Source: Ichthyophis bannanicus
Lineage: Eukaryota; Chordata; Amphibia; Gymnophiona; Ichthyophiidae
Length of the DNA stretch: 64,000 bases
Reading direction: 5' to 3'
Assembly: GCA_033557465.1 (NCBI GenBank)
Contig: CM066043.1
Coordinates: forward strand, 115,302,778-115,366,777
This document shows, piece after piece, positions 1-11,485 of the stretch. The position numbers and the translations under genes are program-made. The notes under the pieces were generated by a model, which saw nothing but the letters and a program-made list of their open reading frames with translations, did not search any database and was not told the DNA's origin. Within the stretch, counting starts at the first letter, position 1. Each line of letters begins with the position of its first letter.

Positions 1-630
1 TGGTGAGACCGCACCTTGAATATTGTGTGCAATTCTGGTCGCCGTATCTTAAAAAGGATATAGCGATTTTAGAAAAGGTTCAGAGAAGAGCCACCAAAAT
101 GGTAAAGGGGATGGAAGGATACTCCTATGAAAAAAGGCTAAAAAGGTTAGGGCTCTTTAACCTGGAAAAGAGACGGCTGAGGGGAGATATGATAGAAGTC
201 TATAAATTAATGAACGGAGTGGAATGGGTAAACGTAGATCGATTGTTTACGTTATCAGAATATAGAAAGACTAGGGGACATGCAATGAAGCTACAGGGTA
301 AACTATTTAAGACTAATAAAAGAAAATATTTTTTCACTCAACGTGTAATCAAACTCTGGAATTTGTTACCGGAGGATGTAGTAAAGGCTGTTAGTGTAGC
401 TGGGTTTAAAAAAGGTTTGGACAAGTTCCTGGAGGAAAGGTCCATAAACCGTTATTAAGAAGTGACCGAAGATATCAATGCTTGACCCAGTACAAGCATT
501 GTGGAGCTTGTGTCTCTTGGGGAAACTGCTAGGTACATATGACCTAGATTGGCCACTGTTGGAAACAGAATACTGGGCTTGATGGACCTTGGTCTGACCC
601 AGTATGGCATATCTTATGTTCTTATGTTCT
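1..630 (+). mobile_element. CR1 LINE, 3' end
   Basis: This is the 3' end of a CR1-clade non-LTR retrotransposon, cut by the window edge. It holds the end of the reverse-transcriptase ORF, then a short 3'UTR whose last stretch (about 565-630) is the typical CR1 end with 'ggtctgacccagtatggc'. It finishes in short direct repeats built on cttatgtt, as CR1 elements do instead of a poly(A) tail. The tail marks the 3' boundary near 630. Confidence 0.85.
3..458 (+). pseudogene. CR1 reverse transcriptase, C-terminal fragment
   Basis: An open frame of 151 codons runs from the window edge to a stop at 458. It carries CR1 RT C-terminal (thumb and post-thumb) signatures: [11 protein letters not shown] near the start, VQRRATKM about 25 residues on, [16 protein letters not shown] mid-way, and KYFFTQR followed by LWNLLPE near the end. 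The catalytic YADD/FADD box would lie upstream of the window. The frame is intact here, but the copy is only a partial element and is probably not functional. Confidence 0.85.
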
Positions 631-739
631 AGCTCTGTTGGACAATCACAACTATAGCAAATATTGCTTACCTCAACTGAGTTAATTTACGTCTGCCACA
701 AGCAAGACAAGGTGGACACTGGGGCAGACAACCTAATAT

Positions 740-1570
740 GTGTACTCTCAAGAAAACCACAGACCTAAAAGAGAAGGTATTCCAGGGCAGTATGGCCGAC
801 AGCCACATGGAAACAGAAATGGCAGCAGAATTGGTGCTAAGGGAGAAAACAGCAGAAGGCAGACGTCGGGCATTGCAGTGGCACAACTAACCAAGGAAGA
901 GCTGTGTGAGTGGTCTGTGGAATTAAAACAGGAGATTGAGCAAATGCAAGATAAAATGGATAATTTGATTGAGGACCTCTGCAACAATCTTGCTGAACTT
1001 GGGTGAAAAGTGGAAGAGGTTGAGATTCATGTTGAGGCAATTGTGGAGGATTCGGAGGAGCTAGCTAAACATATGACAGAGCTGGATGAGTCTAGAGAGG
1101 AGATGCTTCCAAAGTTGGAAGATTTGGATGAATAATCTGCAGATTAGAGGGGTTCCCGAAAGCCTGGAGTTTGCTAACTGCAAGCAGGTGGCAGTGTATA
1201 CATGTCAAGCACTCCTAAATATGTGAAATCAGGAGCCAGTAGAGATTGATATTAAATTGGGTGAGAAGCCAAGAGATATTGTCATTTGTGTTTATGACTT
1301 TGAACTTAAAGAAAAGATATCAGCAAAAATTAGAGCAATAGACCGGTTCAAGTTGAATTCATCTCAGGTTGATCTTTCCTCTGACCTAGCTCCAACAACC
1401 CTGCAGCATAGGTTTTAGGCTGATCACTCTTAAACCGCAAGAAGAGAAGATTTGATACAAGTGGTTATTCCCATTTAGGATTGCATTTACTGTTAACGGA
1501 GTAACTTGGAGGGCAGCTGCCTTAAATGAGGCATTGTGAAGTTTGTGAGAAGCTGGATTGGAAGGCATGG
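740..1570 (+). pseudogene. L1-type ORF1 protein relic
   Basis: This is a decayed ORF1 (RNA-binding chaperone) of an L1-clade LINE. The first 88 codons are open, then stops and frameshifts appear. A heptad-like stretch rich in E, L, K and D (about 890-1130) resembles the coiled coil. It is followed by an RRM start resembling NNLQIRGVPES (about 1130-1170, reached by frameshift) and a C-terminal domain with RYKWLFPF-like and FTVNGVTW-like motifs (about 1440-1510). Domain order matches tetrapod L1 ORF1p. ORF2 sequence of the same element resumes near 2435. Confidence 0.7.
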
Positions 1571-1762
1571 AGAGTCCCCAGAGTGAGATGGTATAAATGA
1601 CAAGATCAAAGGCTGGGTGGCAGAGAGTCCCTCTGGGAGAAAAAAAGATGCAAACAGAAGATGGGAAAGAAAGATATAGATACATGAAGATAAGAGTCTG
1701 GACTGGATGGGACTTTGCTTCTTTTTTGGGGGGTGGGAGCATGGGAAGTGTTGAATTTTCAG

Positions 1763-2430
1763 AAACTTTATCTTTATCTTTATTTAAAATTTGATAAACC
1801 GCTTTTCGTCGCAACATAAAGCGGTGTACAATTAAAAGGTTGGCAATGCACAAACAAGAAAAGGAACGCCAAAGTAAAACAGAAAAGCAGGTATAAAGAA
1901 TAAAGGCATAGACAAATAAAGTAACAAAGAGACCAAAACATTGCAAAACAAACTATTTTTTGTCGAGGGGTATTGGCCTGGAGATGATGATTTGGATGTG
2001 AGAGGGGAATATCTGTGATAGGGACTGAGTGGACAACTGTGTGAATGAAGGAGAGTGCTTGTAGGCTGAAATGCAGGTGGCTGGGTAGAGAAAGTGAGAA
2101 TGGAGGGGGAGGGATTGAAGGGTTATCTGTGCACCATGATGATGTGTGCAAGGGCCTGAGAGACTGCAGTAAGGGTCTGAGAAATCTGTGATAAATAGGA
2201 TGCCAGATGGAAGTTGGTTGGGGTGCAAGGTGTGACTGGTTCGGCTATAGGAGCCACTACTCTATAGGAGAAAGCCTTTGAAGATGGGAGGATGAGGGGC
2301 AAGGGAAGGGGAATAAGGAGGTTTTTTAACATGAGACTAAGGAATGGAGAAGAAAGTCTAGGGAGAGCATGACAAAGAGTAAGGAAGGTGGGTGAGAGGG
2401 CTACGGGTTGACATAACAATCCACATCTTG
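1763..2430 (-). mobile_element. Insertion inside the L1, with LINE-type tail
   Basis: The L1 homology stops near 1760 and restarts near 2435. Between them is about 0.65 kb that starts with a minus-strand non-LTR tail at 1763-1833: simple TTTATC repeats, then a 'gcggtttat...' stretch with an inverted aaagcgg motif. The same type of tail recurs at 35388 and 31420. The rest (1834-2430) is purine-rich on the plus strand and has no recognisable coding motif. It is probably the 3'UTR of a 5'-truncated LINE or a SINE. Family is not assigned. Confidence 0.45.
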
Positions 2431-2434
2431 ATGT

Positions 2435-3066
2435 GGTATGGTTTTCTTGAATGCAAAGGGTTTAAATTCCGAGCCAAAAATAGCTTTTTGTGGTGGGTCT
2501 TCAGTTCAAGGTTGACATTTAAATAGTATGAGCATGTATATTTTGCCTCTAATGTAAGTGCTCCTAAAAGACGGGGGGGGGGGGGGGGAGAGATTGTTCT
2601 CTGTATTCCAAGAAGGTAATTAGAGATAGGTAACCAGGTAATTAGAGATAAAAATGGAAGATATATTTTGTTAAATGTGGGGTTGGAGGATATTGTCCTT
2701 AGTTTAGTTTGGTTTATGCTCCTAATAGTAATCAGGAGGGTTTTTTTTGAGGGACTAGAAGGGATGATTGCTAGTCATAGATCTAGCATGCTAATTATGT
2801 AGGGGGATTTTGGTGTAACTGTAAACCCTCGATTGGATAATTTTGGTGAGGTCAGTTAATAAAACCTAGAAATAGTTTAATGTGATTGGCTGAGAATTTA
2901 GGACTGGTGCATGGTAAGAAAAATTGTAAGTATTTGACTCCTCATGGTACTTATAGCCGCGTTGATATACTGTGGATTGACTATGCTCTAGTTCAGTCCA
3001 TAACTGAGTCTGATATCTCCCATATCACCTAGTCAGACCGTATGCCAATTGAGTGCATTCTACAAA
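2435..3066 (+). pseudogene. L1-type ORF2 endonuclease-domain relic
   Basis: This continues the L1 copy begun near 740. Through several frameshifts it shows the apurinic endonuclease domain: a FLNAKGLNS-like start (about 2440), DKNGRYILLN-like strand (about 2650), a GDF motif (about 2800), RVDILWIDYA-like (about 2955) and a terminal SDRMPIE (about 3035), where the usual catalytic SDH has become SDR. A 16-base G run at 2573-2588 interrupts the domain. No RT domain follows. The copy is a dead fragment. Confidence 0.7.
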
Positions 3067-4742
3067 ATCTATTGTTTAGCTTTGAATGCCCTGCTCCTTG
3101 CTGCCCCCACAGAAGTCACCACCCTAGGTGACCTCCTAGATAGTCCAATAGTTGGATTGGCCCTGCCTATGGGCCGTTTGAGTACTGGGGGCGGGGATCT
3201 TCTTTTTCTTTTTAAGCCTCCATGGGCGGCATGAGAGCTCAGCAACAACTCTTCATCTAGCTTGGACACCTGTGCTATTCCTCTCCCTTCCCAGGACCAA
3301 CCCAACCACTGGGCAAACTAGACAATTGCCTGGGACAGCAGTGGTCAAAGCAAAACAATAGATCCTGACAATCACAGTAACTCAAAGAACCATCAGCACA
3401 TTCTTTTACCCGCAGGGAGTGCGGACACACTCACATACATGCAAAGCAAAGTTTAATATTTAAAAGTATGATGTCCAAATATGCATTTTTTACAGGATTG
3501 TTCTGGGAGGGGTGGTGCTGTGATGATCTGGAGGGGGGAGCATAAGATTGAAGGTTTGCTGAGGGTGCCGGTACCCTTGCACTAGCTCTGCTCTGAGCCA
3601 CACAATTTGGGAGAAGAGGGCTGCCTGAAGTCTAGATCACCGAGTTCAGGCCTTGACACATTTTCTTCTAATGTAGGAGCCATCTTAGGAGTCAGCTGCC
3701 AAGACCTCAATCACAGCGTCCCCCTCACCCCACCCCCAAAGGGTGTATTTTAGCTGCTGTTTTAAGGGCCTTATTTGCTGTTGTCCCATTTTCTACAGGA
3801 AAAAACTCTATAAAAAAGGTCCTTAACAGGCCATTGTACAGAAGGCAGCAATCTTTGTTTGCCACTCCCTCCCACCAACCCCAATAAGTAAGTTGTCAGC
3901 AGCAAATTGGTGATCCATTATAGCTGCACTTGAGGCAACTTCTTTTTTCACTTCACATATCACCATGACCTAGTAATAAGTGAAGCAAAAACAATCCCCC
4001 TGCACCCTGCCATCACCTAGTCTCACTCTCTCTCTCATAGCTCCCCCTCCTCCTCTAGCCATCACCCACTCTCTCTCGTAGCTCCTCCAGCAGTGTCAAA
4101 TGTTTTAGTGGGGGCTGCCCCTATTTTAAACCCTCCCCCCCCCCCGACAGTGCCCCTCCAGCTCCGGCAGTGGCAACAGCACCCCCACCCCACCATCCCC
4201 TACTTTCCAACAACAGTGGCAACAACCCCCCCCCCCCTGCTCTCTGGCGGCAGCAGTAGCAGCAGCATCGGAGGCCCCGTGCAGCAAGCTTTATTTACAT
4301 TTGTTTGCTGCGATGCCTCTGTTCCAGGCCCAAAGGTGTTCCTCCCAGGCCAAAATCTCGCAGTAAGGCTGTTATCGTGAGTCTTCGGCCTGTGAGCTAA
4401 CAGCCAGGCCCGGAATGGAGGCACTGCGGCAAACAAATGTAAGTAAGTTTGCCGTGCTGCCATATGGGCCCCCTTCCTGCCTGGGGGGCTGCTTGGGCAG
4501 AATTTACGCTGCTGCCCTCCAGCCGACACCCAGTGTTTCTCTCTCTCTCTTTATGGCCCCTTTTTCAACCATCACCTTTTATTTCTCACATTCCTGCTCC
4601 GTTGCTGCACCAAAAAAGCTGTGCTTGCTGCTTACTGCAATCGTCTTTACAAGGAGCTTGAGCCACACTGTGCAGGAAGATTTCTGAACTCACCATTTGA
4701 AGACCAGTGGCTCAAGCTCCTTGCAGAGAGCCAATCACAATG
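3067..4742. other. Intergenic; no gene recognised
   Basis: No coding region with family motifs is visible. The stretch contains CT-rich low-complexity sequence at 4020-4090, where a segment containing 'tctctctctc' and 'tagctcc' is present twice about 45 bp apart. C-rich runs occur at 4132-4146 and 4225-4240. The open frames here come from compositional bias and have no recognisable domain. Confidence 0.5.
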
Positions 4743-4850
4743 AACAGGGGTGGCTCTATAATGAGGCCGAGTGAGGCAGTCGCCTCAGGCAGCAAATTTT
4801 GGGGGTGGCAAAAAATGCCCCCAAAAAGGCCGCCTCACTCTGCTTTTAAA
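4743..4850 (+). repeat. hAT-like element terminus (possible)
   Basis: The segment starts 'caggggtggctctataatga', which resembles the CAGGGG-type terminus of non-autonomous hAT elements. It continues with 'gaggc' and 'gcctca' motifs and a local inverted repeat, gtgaggc near 4768 against gcctcac near 4830. No matching right terminus was found downstream, so the element is incomplete or the assignment is wrong. Recognition rests on memory of similar tetrapod repeats. Confidence 0.4.
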
Positions 4851-5084
4851 ATTGAAACAAAAAAAAAAAAAAAGAGGTGGACAGGCTGCTGCTGCAGCTT
4901 CTCGGCAACAGCAAGATCAACCACCCACTGCCCTGGAAGAGCCCTGCACTTCTTGATGGGTGCCCTGGCTCACCTTTGCAGAGCCGCGAGAAGGAACAGT
5001 GTTTCCCTTCTTTCCCTCAGCTCTGTTAAAGTTGAGCCTGTCGGCACTGAGGGTAAAGAAGGCATTTCCTGTCTCGCGCTGAAG

Positions 5085-5425
5085 GGAGCTGACATTTGGG
5101 GATGGGAGTGGTAGGTGGCTGGGTAATGAGGAGGAGGCTGGAAGGAAGCTGACATGGGGATGGACAGAGGATAGGGTGACTGGAAGGGAGCTGACTGGGG
5201 GGGGTGGCACTGAGAGTGGACATGAGCTGATATCTGCAATGGTATTTGGACTAGAAGGGGCTGGACAGAGGGGAAGGAGGGGGGCTGGAAGGGAATGGAC
5301 ACCAGAGGCAGTCCTGGGAATGCAAGGTAGTTGACATTGGAAAGTATTGGGAGGGGAGGACTGGAAAGGGGGCTGATACTGGGGAGGGTTACTGGAACTG
5401 GAAATAGGCTGATGGAAGGAAGTGA
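5085..5425 (+). repeat. Degenerate purine-rich minisatellite
   Basis: Imperfect units of roughly 20-30 bp repeat a 'ctggaagggagctgacat'-like core many times. Unit lengths and sequences vary. The proline/serine-rich frames on the minus strand are by-products of this array. A similar purine-rich array ('gggaagatgctgga') occurs at 34094-34200, also followed by the dispersed segment described at 5425-5720. Confidence 0.6.
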
Positions 5426-5720
5426 AGAAAACAAAAAAAGAGATAAGAAATGGCAGATGGACCATAGACCACAGAAAGAGAGCTAAGAGAAAACAGGAAA
5501 GCAGAAGCTTCAGATCAGAACCAGCATGATCAGAGAATAAAATGATCAAACAACAAAGGTAGAAAAAATTATTTTATTTCATTTTAGTGATTGGTCTTTG
5601 TGCTATCTTTATATTTTACACAGTATGGGGGAACTGCATGCAGAGTCTGGCTTCTTAGGGTTTCAGTTTAAATTTTGTCTACATATTTTTATTTTTACTT
5701 TAGATTGTGGTCACTTATTC
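5425..5720 (+). repeat. Dispersed repeat shared with 34380-34610
   Basis: This segment contains 'gagaaaacaggaaagcagaa', then 'caacaaaggtagaaaaaa', then an AT-rich run and 'agtgattgg'. The same order of words appears at about 34390-34560, so both are copies of one dispersed repeat. Given the hAT-like terminus at 4743, both may be internal parts of one non-autonomous DNA transposon family. No coding capacity is visible. Confidence 0.5.
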
Positions 5721-6071
5721 TGTACTTGATGAGGGTCAGTGTTCTGAGTGTGTGACTGAGGCCAGGTGTTCTGTTAACATGGAGTTTGTACATAAAGATC
5801 TATACTGTACTGTTGTAATTTGACTTGTTCAGCTTTTCAAATAGGTGTATGGATGTTCCAGGGTCCACTGTAGTATTTACAGTGACGCTTTTTTTGGATG
5901 GGCTCCTTATGTGAGTTTTGGAAGTTGGTGTTGATATGGGATGGTATGGTAGATTTGCTCTATAGATACTCAGTGACTTTGTTGTAGGGTTTTGTATTAG
6001 TTCACAATACCTCCATTTTAATTCCCTGTTATCTGTAAACGAAAGCCAGTTATTTGGCCTATGTGTTTTAT

Positions 6072-6928
6072 TAGAAACATAGAAATATGACGACAGAAAA
6101 AGACCACATGGCCTATCTAGTCTGTCCTTCCATATCAACAACTACAACAGTCCCCTTTTTTTCCTTTAGAGATCCTCTGTGTTTGTCCCATGCTTTTTTG
6201 AATTCAGTTACTGTCCTCATCTCTACCACCTCCACTGGGAGACTATTCCACGGATCCACCACTCTTTCCGTAAAGAAATATTTCCGCATATCACTTCTGA
6301 ATCTATCCCCCTTCACCCTCATCCCATGTCCCCTTGTAGCAGAACTTGCTTTCAATTGAAAGAGGCTCTCCTCCTGAACATTTATGCTACGGAGTTATTT
6401 AAACATCTCAATCATATCACCTCTATCCCACCTTTCCTCTAAGGTGTACATATTAAGATCCTTAAATTTGTCCTCATATGCTTTATAATGAAGCCCACTA
6501 ATCATTTTAGTAGCCACCCTCTGCACCGACTCCATCCTGTTCACATCCTTTTGAAGGTGCGGTCTCCAGAATTGCACACCATACTCCAAATGAGGTCGCA
6601 CCAAAGACTTATACAGAGGCATTATCACCTCCTTTTTTCTGCTAGCCATTCCTCTCCGTATGCACCCAAGCATCCTTCTAGCTTTTGCCGTCGCCTTTTC
6701 TACCTGTTTAGCTACTTTAAGATCATCAGACACAACCACGCCTAGGTCCCGCTCTTCTTTAGTGGACAAAAGTACTTCACCTCCTATACTGTATTGCTCC
6801 CTTGGATTGCTGCAGCCCAAATGCATGACCTTACATTTTTTAACATTAAATCCCAGCTGCCAAATTCTAGACCATTCTTCAAGCTTAGCTAGATCCCTCC
6901 TCATGTTATCTACACCTTCCTGGGTGTC
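6072..6928 (-). mobile_element. CR1 LINE, 5'-truncated
   Basis: A minus-strand CR1 copy. Its 3' end lies at 6072, reading 'agaaacatagaaatatgacg' on the plus strand, which is the reverse complement of the common CR1 tail. The RT C-terminus lies to its right and the copy is cut near 6928. The same subfamily occurs in the other orientation at 11480-12713. At 6930 it abuts an unrelated plus-strand LINE/SINE tail. Confidence 0.85.
6113..6904 (-). pseudogene. CR1 reverse transcriptase, C-terminal part
   Basis: Two open segments (6904-6395, 6355-6113) hold the RT region downstream of the catalytic box. They show LAKLEEWSRIWQLGFNVKKC, ERDLGVVVSDDLK, VMPLYKSLVRPHLEYGVQFW, VQRVATKMISGL and KYFFTERVVDPWNSLP. 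The FADD box is absent because the copy is 5'-truncated. The split between the two segments reflects a small frame disruption near 6370-6395. This is a dead copy. Confidence 0.85.
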
Positions 6929-6929
6929 T

Positions 6930-7004
6930 TATTGTTACAATGTAAACCGCACTGATGACAAATAGCGCGGTATATAAGAAATGTTAAATAAATAAATAAA
7001 TATG
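6930..7004 (+). repeat. LINE/SINE 3' tail fragment
   Basis: A very short fragment reads 'gtaaaccgcactgatgacaa', then 'gcggtatataagaaatg', then (aaat)n. Stem-like gcggt/accgc words followed by an (AAAT)n tail are the shared 3' end of L2-like LINEs and their SINE partners in this window (compare 22985-23047, 31390-31450, 50131-50212). Only the tail is present. Confidence 0.65.
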
Positions 7005-7574
7005 CCTGGTACTGGAGAATGTTTGTTGTTGTTAGTGAGATGATCAGAATCAGATTTTTTTTAAAGATATTGAGTTCTGTGGGTGAATATCCTGGTTCTG
7101 CTCTGCATCCACTGTTGAAGGGGTTCTGTGAATGTAAAATATAAGTTGAAAAAGAAAAAGCAAGAACCATAACGCAGTTTATAACAACAAAATAAAAATG
7201 AGTTATAATTTAGTTTTATAAACTGTGCTTTGGTTCTCGCTCTCTTTTAGTTCCTTGGTGTGCAAACATTTTGCATTTCCTCCATATAATCTAATCGGCT
7301 TTTTGGTTTGGTTCAGTCCCTGATTGGAGTTTTGAAAAAAAAACAGCCTCCTTCTACATGGGGAGGAGGGGGGGGTGCATCTCATCCCTGGGAAACTCTT
7401 TAAATGATCTTTCAGAAACTGAAAGCAGCAGTCCTTGAATGAAATCATAAAGTCATATACTTACTGTAGTGTCACATGAGGTGTCCTCACTGTTCTCTTG
7501 CCTTTAATTCAATCTTTGCTAATTTGTCAAGAATTAAAGGTCAGATCATTTTTGTATGCATTATCTTGGTGCAG
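7005..7574. other. Intergenic; no gene recognised
   Basis: AT-rich sequence between two CR1-related insertions. I see no coding motif, terminal repeat or tandem array. A G-rich run at about 7361-7375 is simple sequence. Confidence 0.5.
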
Positions 7575-8525
7575 TTACATAGTAACATAGTAAATGATGG
7601 CAGATAAAGACCAGTATGGTCCATCTAGTCTGCCAAGTAAGATGGCAAGAGTAGGTGCACCTGCCACTCCATGCAGGCCACCCCTCTCCGTGTCTTTGTT
7701 TTAGGGGTGAACCCACCGCTCCGTGTAGGACACCCCTGTATGTTGAGAAATTAGTTAGTTAAGTTTATTTTGATTTTATCCTGTTGCTGTAAAGGGATCC
7801 ACTGTGTCTGTCCCATGCCATTTTGAATTCTGTCACTGTATTTGCCCCCAACACTTCCATCGGGAGGGCATTCCAAGCATCCACCACCCTTTCAGTGAAA
7901 AAGTATTTCCTGACATTGCCTTTCAGTTTATCCCCTTGCAGCTTCATGTTATGCCCTCTAGTTTTACAGCTTCCCCATCTTTGGAAGAGGTGTGTTTGTT
8001 CATTATTTCTCTTTAAGTATTTAAAGGTCTGAATCATATCTCCCCTGTCTCTCCTCTCCTCCAGTGTACATATTTAGGTCTTCAAGTCTCTTCTAATAAG
8101 GTTTCTGACGCAGGCTCCAAATCATTTTGGTCACCTTCCTCTGAACAGTTTCCAGTCTTTTTATATCCTTTGCAAGATATGGTCTCCAAAATTGAACACA
8201 GCCTCACCAGTGACTTATACAGTGGCATTAGTACCTCTTCCTTTCTGCTGGTAATTCCTCTTTGTATACAACCCAACATCTTCCTGGCTTTTGCCACTGC
8301 CTTGTCGCATTGTTTTGCCACATTGAGATCCGCAGAAATAATCACACCAAGGTCCTTCTCCTAGTCTGTGCACACCAACCTCTCGCCCCCTATCGTGTAC
8401 ATTTCCCCTGGATTTCTGTTTCCCAAGTGCATGACACTGCACTTCTTTGCATTAAATCTTAACTGCAAGCCTTAGACCATTCTTCCAGCTTTTGTAGATC
8501 TTTCCTCATGTTATCCACTCCCTTA
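7575..8525 (-). mobile_element. CR1 LINE, second subfamily, 5'-truncated
   Basis: A second minus-strand CR1, distinct in sequence from the 6072 copy. Its 3' end at 7575 has the repeated 'acatagta' units and the 'ctagtctgccaagtaag' word typical of CR1 3'UTRs. Decayed RT follows to the right. Segments at 8037-7765 and 8345-8082 read in different frames and show CKTRGHNMKLQGDKLKGN, KYFFTERVVDAWNALPMEV, VAKQCDKAVAKARKMLGCIQ and LMPLYKSLVR. The RT catalytic box is not included. Confidence 0.8.
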
Positions 8526-9190
8526 GGGGAGTACACTAAGAATAAAAATAGATATGTTTTATGATCATCTGTCTGTCTGCATGCCTCTCCATGATGCTAC
8601 AGTTTCTATTGGCAGGGTTTCTCGTGCTAACCTGCTTCCTAAATGAGTAGAGGAGGAAAAAGGCTGTCTGGGAAAGGGGCTTTTACTTCTATATTGTAGG
8701 TGAGAATCAGAAATTTGATAAATGAAATTAAAAATATTGGCAGGGAAGGGAAATGAAAAGAAAGGCAAAGACTTTATTTTTAAGAGAAATGGTTTATGGT
8801 TTATTCTGTACAGGAAATGTGAAATTAAAGAAATGCATAGTAGCTGCCTCTGCCCCGCCTTTAGGAATAAGATATATAACATCGCCTTAATTCTTTACCT
8901 TATTCTTTCTACCTTGTACTATTCCATTCATTTTAGAAGCACAAGTGTTTAGGCTTTTATTAAAAAACAAGTACTTTGCCTGTTCAGCTCAATGACAACC
9001 CACAAAAGGACCTGGCTTTTATTCCAGGCTATTTCTTGTGCTTCTAAAGTCAACCGGGACCAGAGATGTTGCAAGAAGGCACCGTTCATAGCCCCAGGGA
9101 TGTGCTAGGGAGAGAAGAGAGGCTCATCCATCCTTAAATAATGGTCTGGATGGGTCTATGTTTTAAGCATTTATCCCCCCCAATCTACAA
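8526..9190. other. Intergenic; short inverted repeat only
   Basis: No gene recognised. A perfect 14-bp inverted repeat (tttagaagcacaag at 8932-8945 and its complement at 9035-9048) encloses about 90 bp. It could be a small non-autonomous DNA element or chance. No target-site duplication is obvious. Confidence 0.4.
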
Positions 9191-9199
9191 CATGCTCTT

Positions 9200-11345
9200 T
9201 TCCTCTCATTTTAGTGCACTTGCAACAGGAGTGGTTTGCAAACTTACAACCACCATAAAGACAGTCTTGGGCGATGTTCAGAAAACAAAGAAAGGAACAT
9301 CAAGAAAACCAGCTAAAAATGCATTGACAGATCCAGTATTGGCTTAATGCTACCACGTCACCTGCCAGCCAAATACAGATCGATGATTTCACTCAGTCAG
9401 GCGTAGGTGATATTCAGAATTGCAAACACCTACTGACGAGGAAGTAGCTGACATTTTGGATGTTACGGGCACCACCAGTGTAAGCAGCGAAGTTAGTGAA
9501 CCACTGCAAGAAGATGCACAGAAAGGGAATTTTCAATTCGATAATCCTGTGACTTGGGCTCCGGTCACTGACAAAGTTAGGTGGATGTTGGTTTCTCACG
9601 GGCCAGAAGAAAATAATAGGGACTGCAATTTTCTGTTCTACATTTGGAAAGTGGCATTTCAGTAAAAACTGGTTTAAAAACTCTTACAAATGGTGAAAAT
9701 GTTCACCGCCAATGGCTCTTGTATAGTACATCTAATGATGCAATATTTTGTTTCCCTTGTGTGTTGTTCTCTAGTTTTAACAACTGCAAATTTTCAGATC
9801 CTGCTAGAGACTTTTCTGATTGAGTTCACTTGAGCCACAGGATTCCAGAGCATGAAAACAGCTTAGAACATAGAAAATGCTACTATCCATGGAAAGAGCT
9901 TGAAAGGTGTTTGAAAGTAGAGAAAACATCAAAAGTAAAAGCAGAAAGATGGTGCAACATATCGAGGGTTGTCTTTGAGGCTACAATGTTCTATGCTCGA
10001 AACAATCTTGCTTTAAGAGGTACTTGTGAGGTTATTGGAAAACCAAACTGTGGTTTGTTTCTGAAAATCTTAGAACTAATAAGTCATTAATACTCAGGGT
10101 TGGCTGAAGATATTGCAGCCGCTAAAGCAGAAAAAGCATCTATGATGTACTTTTCTCCATGAATACAAAATGACTTAATAGTGCTGCTGGTTTAAAAGGT
10201 AAAGAAAAAAAATTGTATCACGAATCCAAAAGGCTAAATATTATTCCATTGTGTTTGACAGTACACCTGATGCATCTCACAAGGAGCAGCTAACCCAAAT
10301 GATGCAGTATGTTTTCATTAAGGATGGTCAGTGTTCATTGAAAGTCATGGCTTTGGGCTGGAAATTAGAACACGGAAATTAGAAGTGACGACTTGGATAT
10401 AAAAGATTGTAGAGGTCAGAGACAGGATAACGGAGCAAATAGGGCAGGCAAGTATAGTAGCGTGCAAGACTGAATTAGTAGTCAATTTCTTGGCCAGATT
10501 TATGCCATGTGCAGCATGTTTGTTCAATTTGGTCAGAGTTCATTCAGCCGAGGTTTCATCGCTCATGATATCATTCTTTGGTTGCCTTCAAAAACCGTTC
10601 TCTACTTCTTCAATAAGATGGAAATGACTGATGAAGGTCTTGACTGTTTCTCTGAAAAGTAGTAGTGCAACTAGGTGGTCTGCTAGAAAAGAAGCAGTTT
10701 CTGTGCTGTTGGGCCAAATGGAGAGAGCTTATAATGTCCAAGAGTTAAACAATGACTGGAACTGTAATGATGATATTGTGACAGGTGCTCAAATGCTTCT
10801 TACACAAATCAATTTCAAATTTCTTTGTTGCTCCATCTATGGTGTTAGATTCTTACAGTCGTCAACAGAGAGAACTGTTTGCAATCAAAGAATTTTTCTG
10901 TTGCCACAGTTTTGAAGCTCTTGAGAGACTTGTCATTGCAGATACAGTACATGTGTGACAAAGGTATCATAGAAATAATCAATGCATCAAAGATAACAGC
11001 TCAAAGAATTGACATCAAACCAGTTTTTGCAAAAGAGGAAACAAAGCAAAAAGGATGTGTCTGAGTGAATTTGATGGTGATCTGCCTACACTGTAAACTA
11101 ATTTTGAAAGAGAATGCAACATGGTTTTTGGCAGTCTTCTACCTCAAATGCAGTGACATTTTGAAACACTAGATGGGATTTCTTCTGACTGAATTCCTCA
11201 CAGGCAATTCTCTTGCAGCATTCTCGGTGGAAAAAGCCAAAGCTTGTGCAGCTAACTTAGCTTGGAAGTATGAATGCAAATTGAATATGCTGGAACTAGA
11301 GTCAGAAATTCAGAGTTTGGAATTTCAGGGTAATGTGCTGATTTA
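9200..11345 (+). pseudogene. hAT-family (ZMYM1-like) transposase relic, N-terminal and central parts
   Basis: A decayed hAT transposase of the ZMYM1/TTF-zinc-finger-like type. Readable pieces in order are: DNPVTWAPV (about 9540); WLLYSTSNDAIFCFPCVLFS, a TTF-type Cys motif (about 9715-9775); HRIPEHENSLEHRKC (about 9833); RNNLALRG (about 9998); DIKDCRGQRQDNGANRAGKY (about 10395-10450); FFGCLQK-like (about 10572); and TRWSARKEAV (about 10672). Stops and frameshifts separate the pieces. The C-terminal dimerisation domain resumes at 12845, after a SINE and CR1 insertion. Confidence 0.75.
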
Positions 11346-11397
11346 GGAAAAACAAGTACTATTGACCTTTAGCAACTTATCCATACGTATTCCTTAA

Positions 11398-11478
11398 AGG
11401 ATGTTAGGGAGGCAGCCTGGGACTACAAAGACCAGGGTTCAAATCCATTGTTACTCCTTGTGACCTTGGGCAAGTCAT
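11398..11478 (+). mobile_element. SINE, 5' part (interrupted)
   Basis: A tRNA/MIR-like SINE head: 'gaggcagcctggg', a B-box-like 'ccagggttcaaatcc', then 'ccttgtgaccttgggcaagt', a core also seen in MIR-type SINEs. It stops at 11479 where a CR1 is inserted, and its 3' half resumes at 12714. It sits inside the hAT transposase relic. Confidence 0.65.
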
Positions 11479-11485
11479 TCACCAC

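Noticed and set aside
1780..2419. Several overlapping minus-strand frames of 90-120 codons
   Set aside because: Pyrimidine-rich sequence lacking stops. Frames overlap each other and show no family motif. The area is an insertion inside an L1.
3049..3305. Short opposing open frames just after the L1 relic
   Set aside because: Under 80 codons, overlapping on both strands, and partly inside the L1 endonuclease end. No recognisable domain.
4917..5549. 210-codon proline/serine-rich open frame on the minus strand
   Set aside because: It is produced by the purine-rich degenerate minisatellite at 5085-5425. Composition is simple, no domain is visible, and no splice context supports it.
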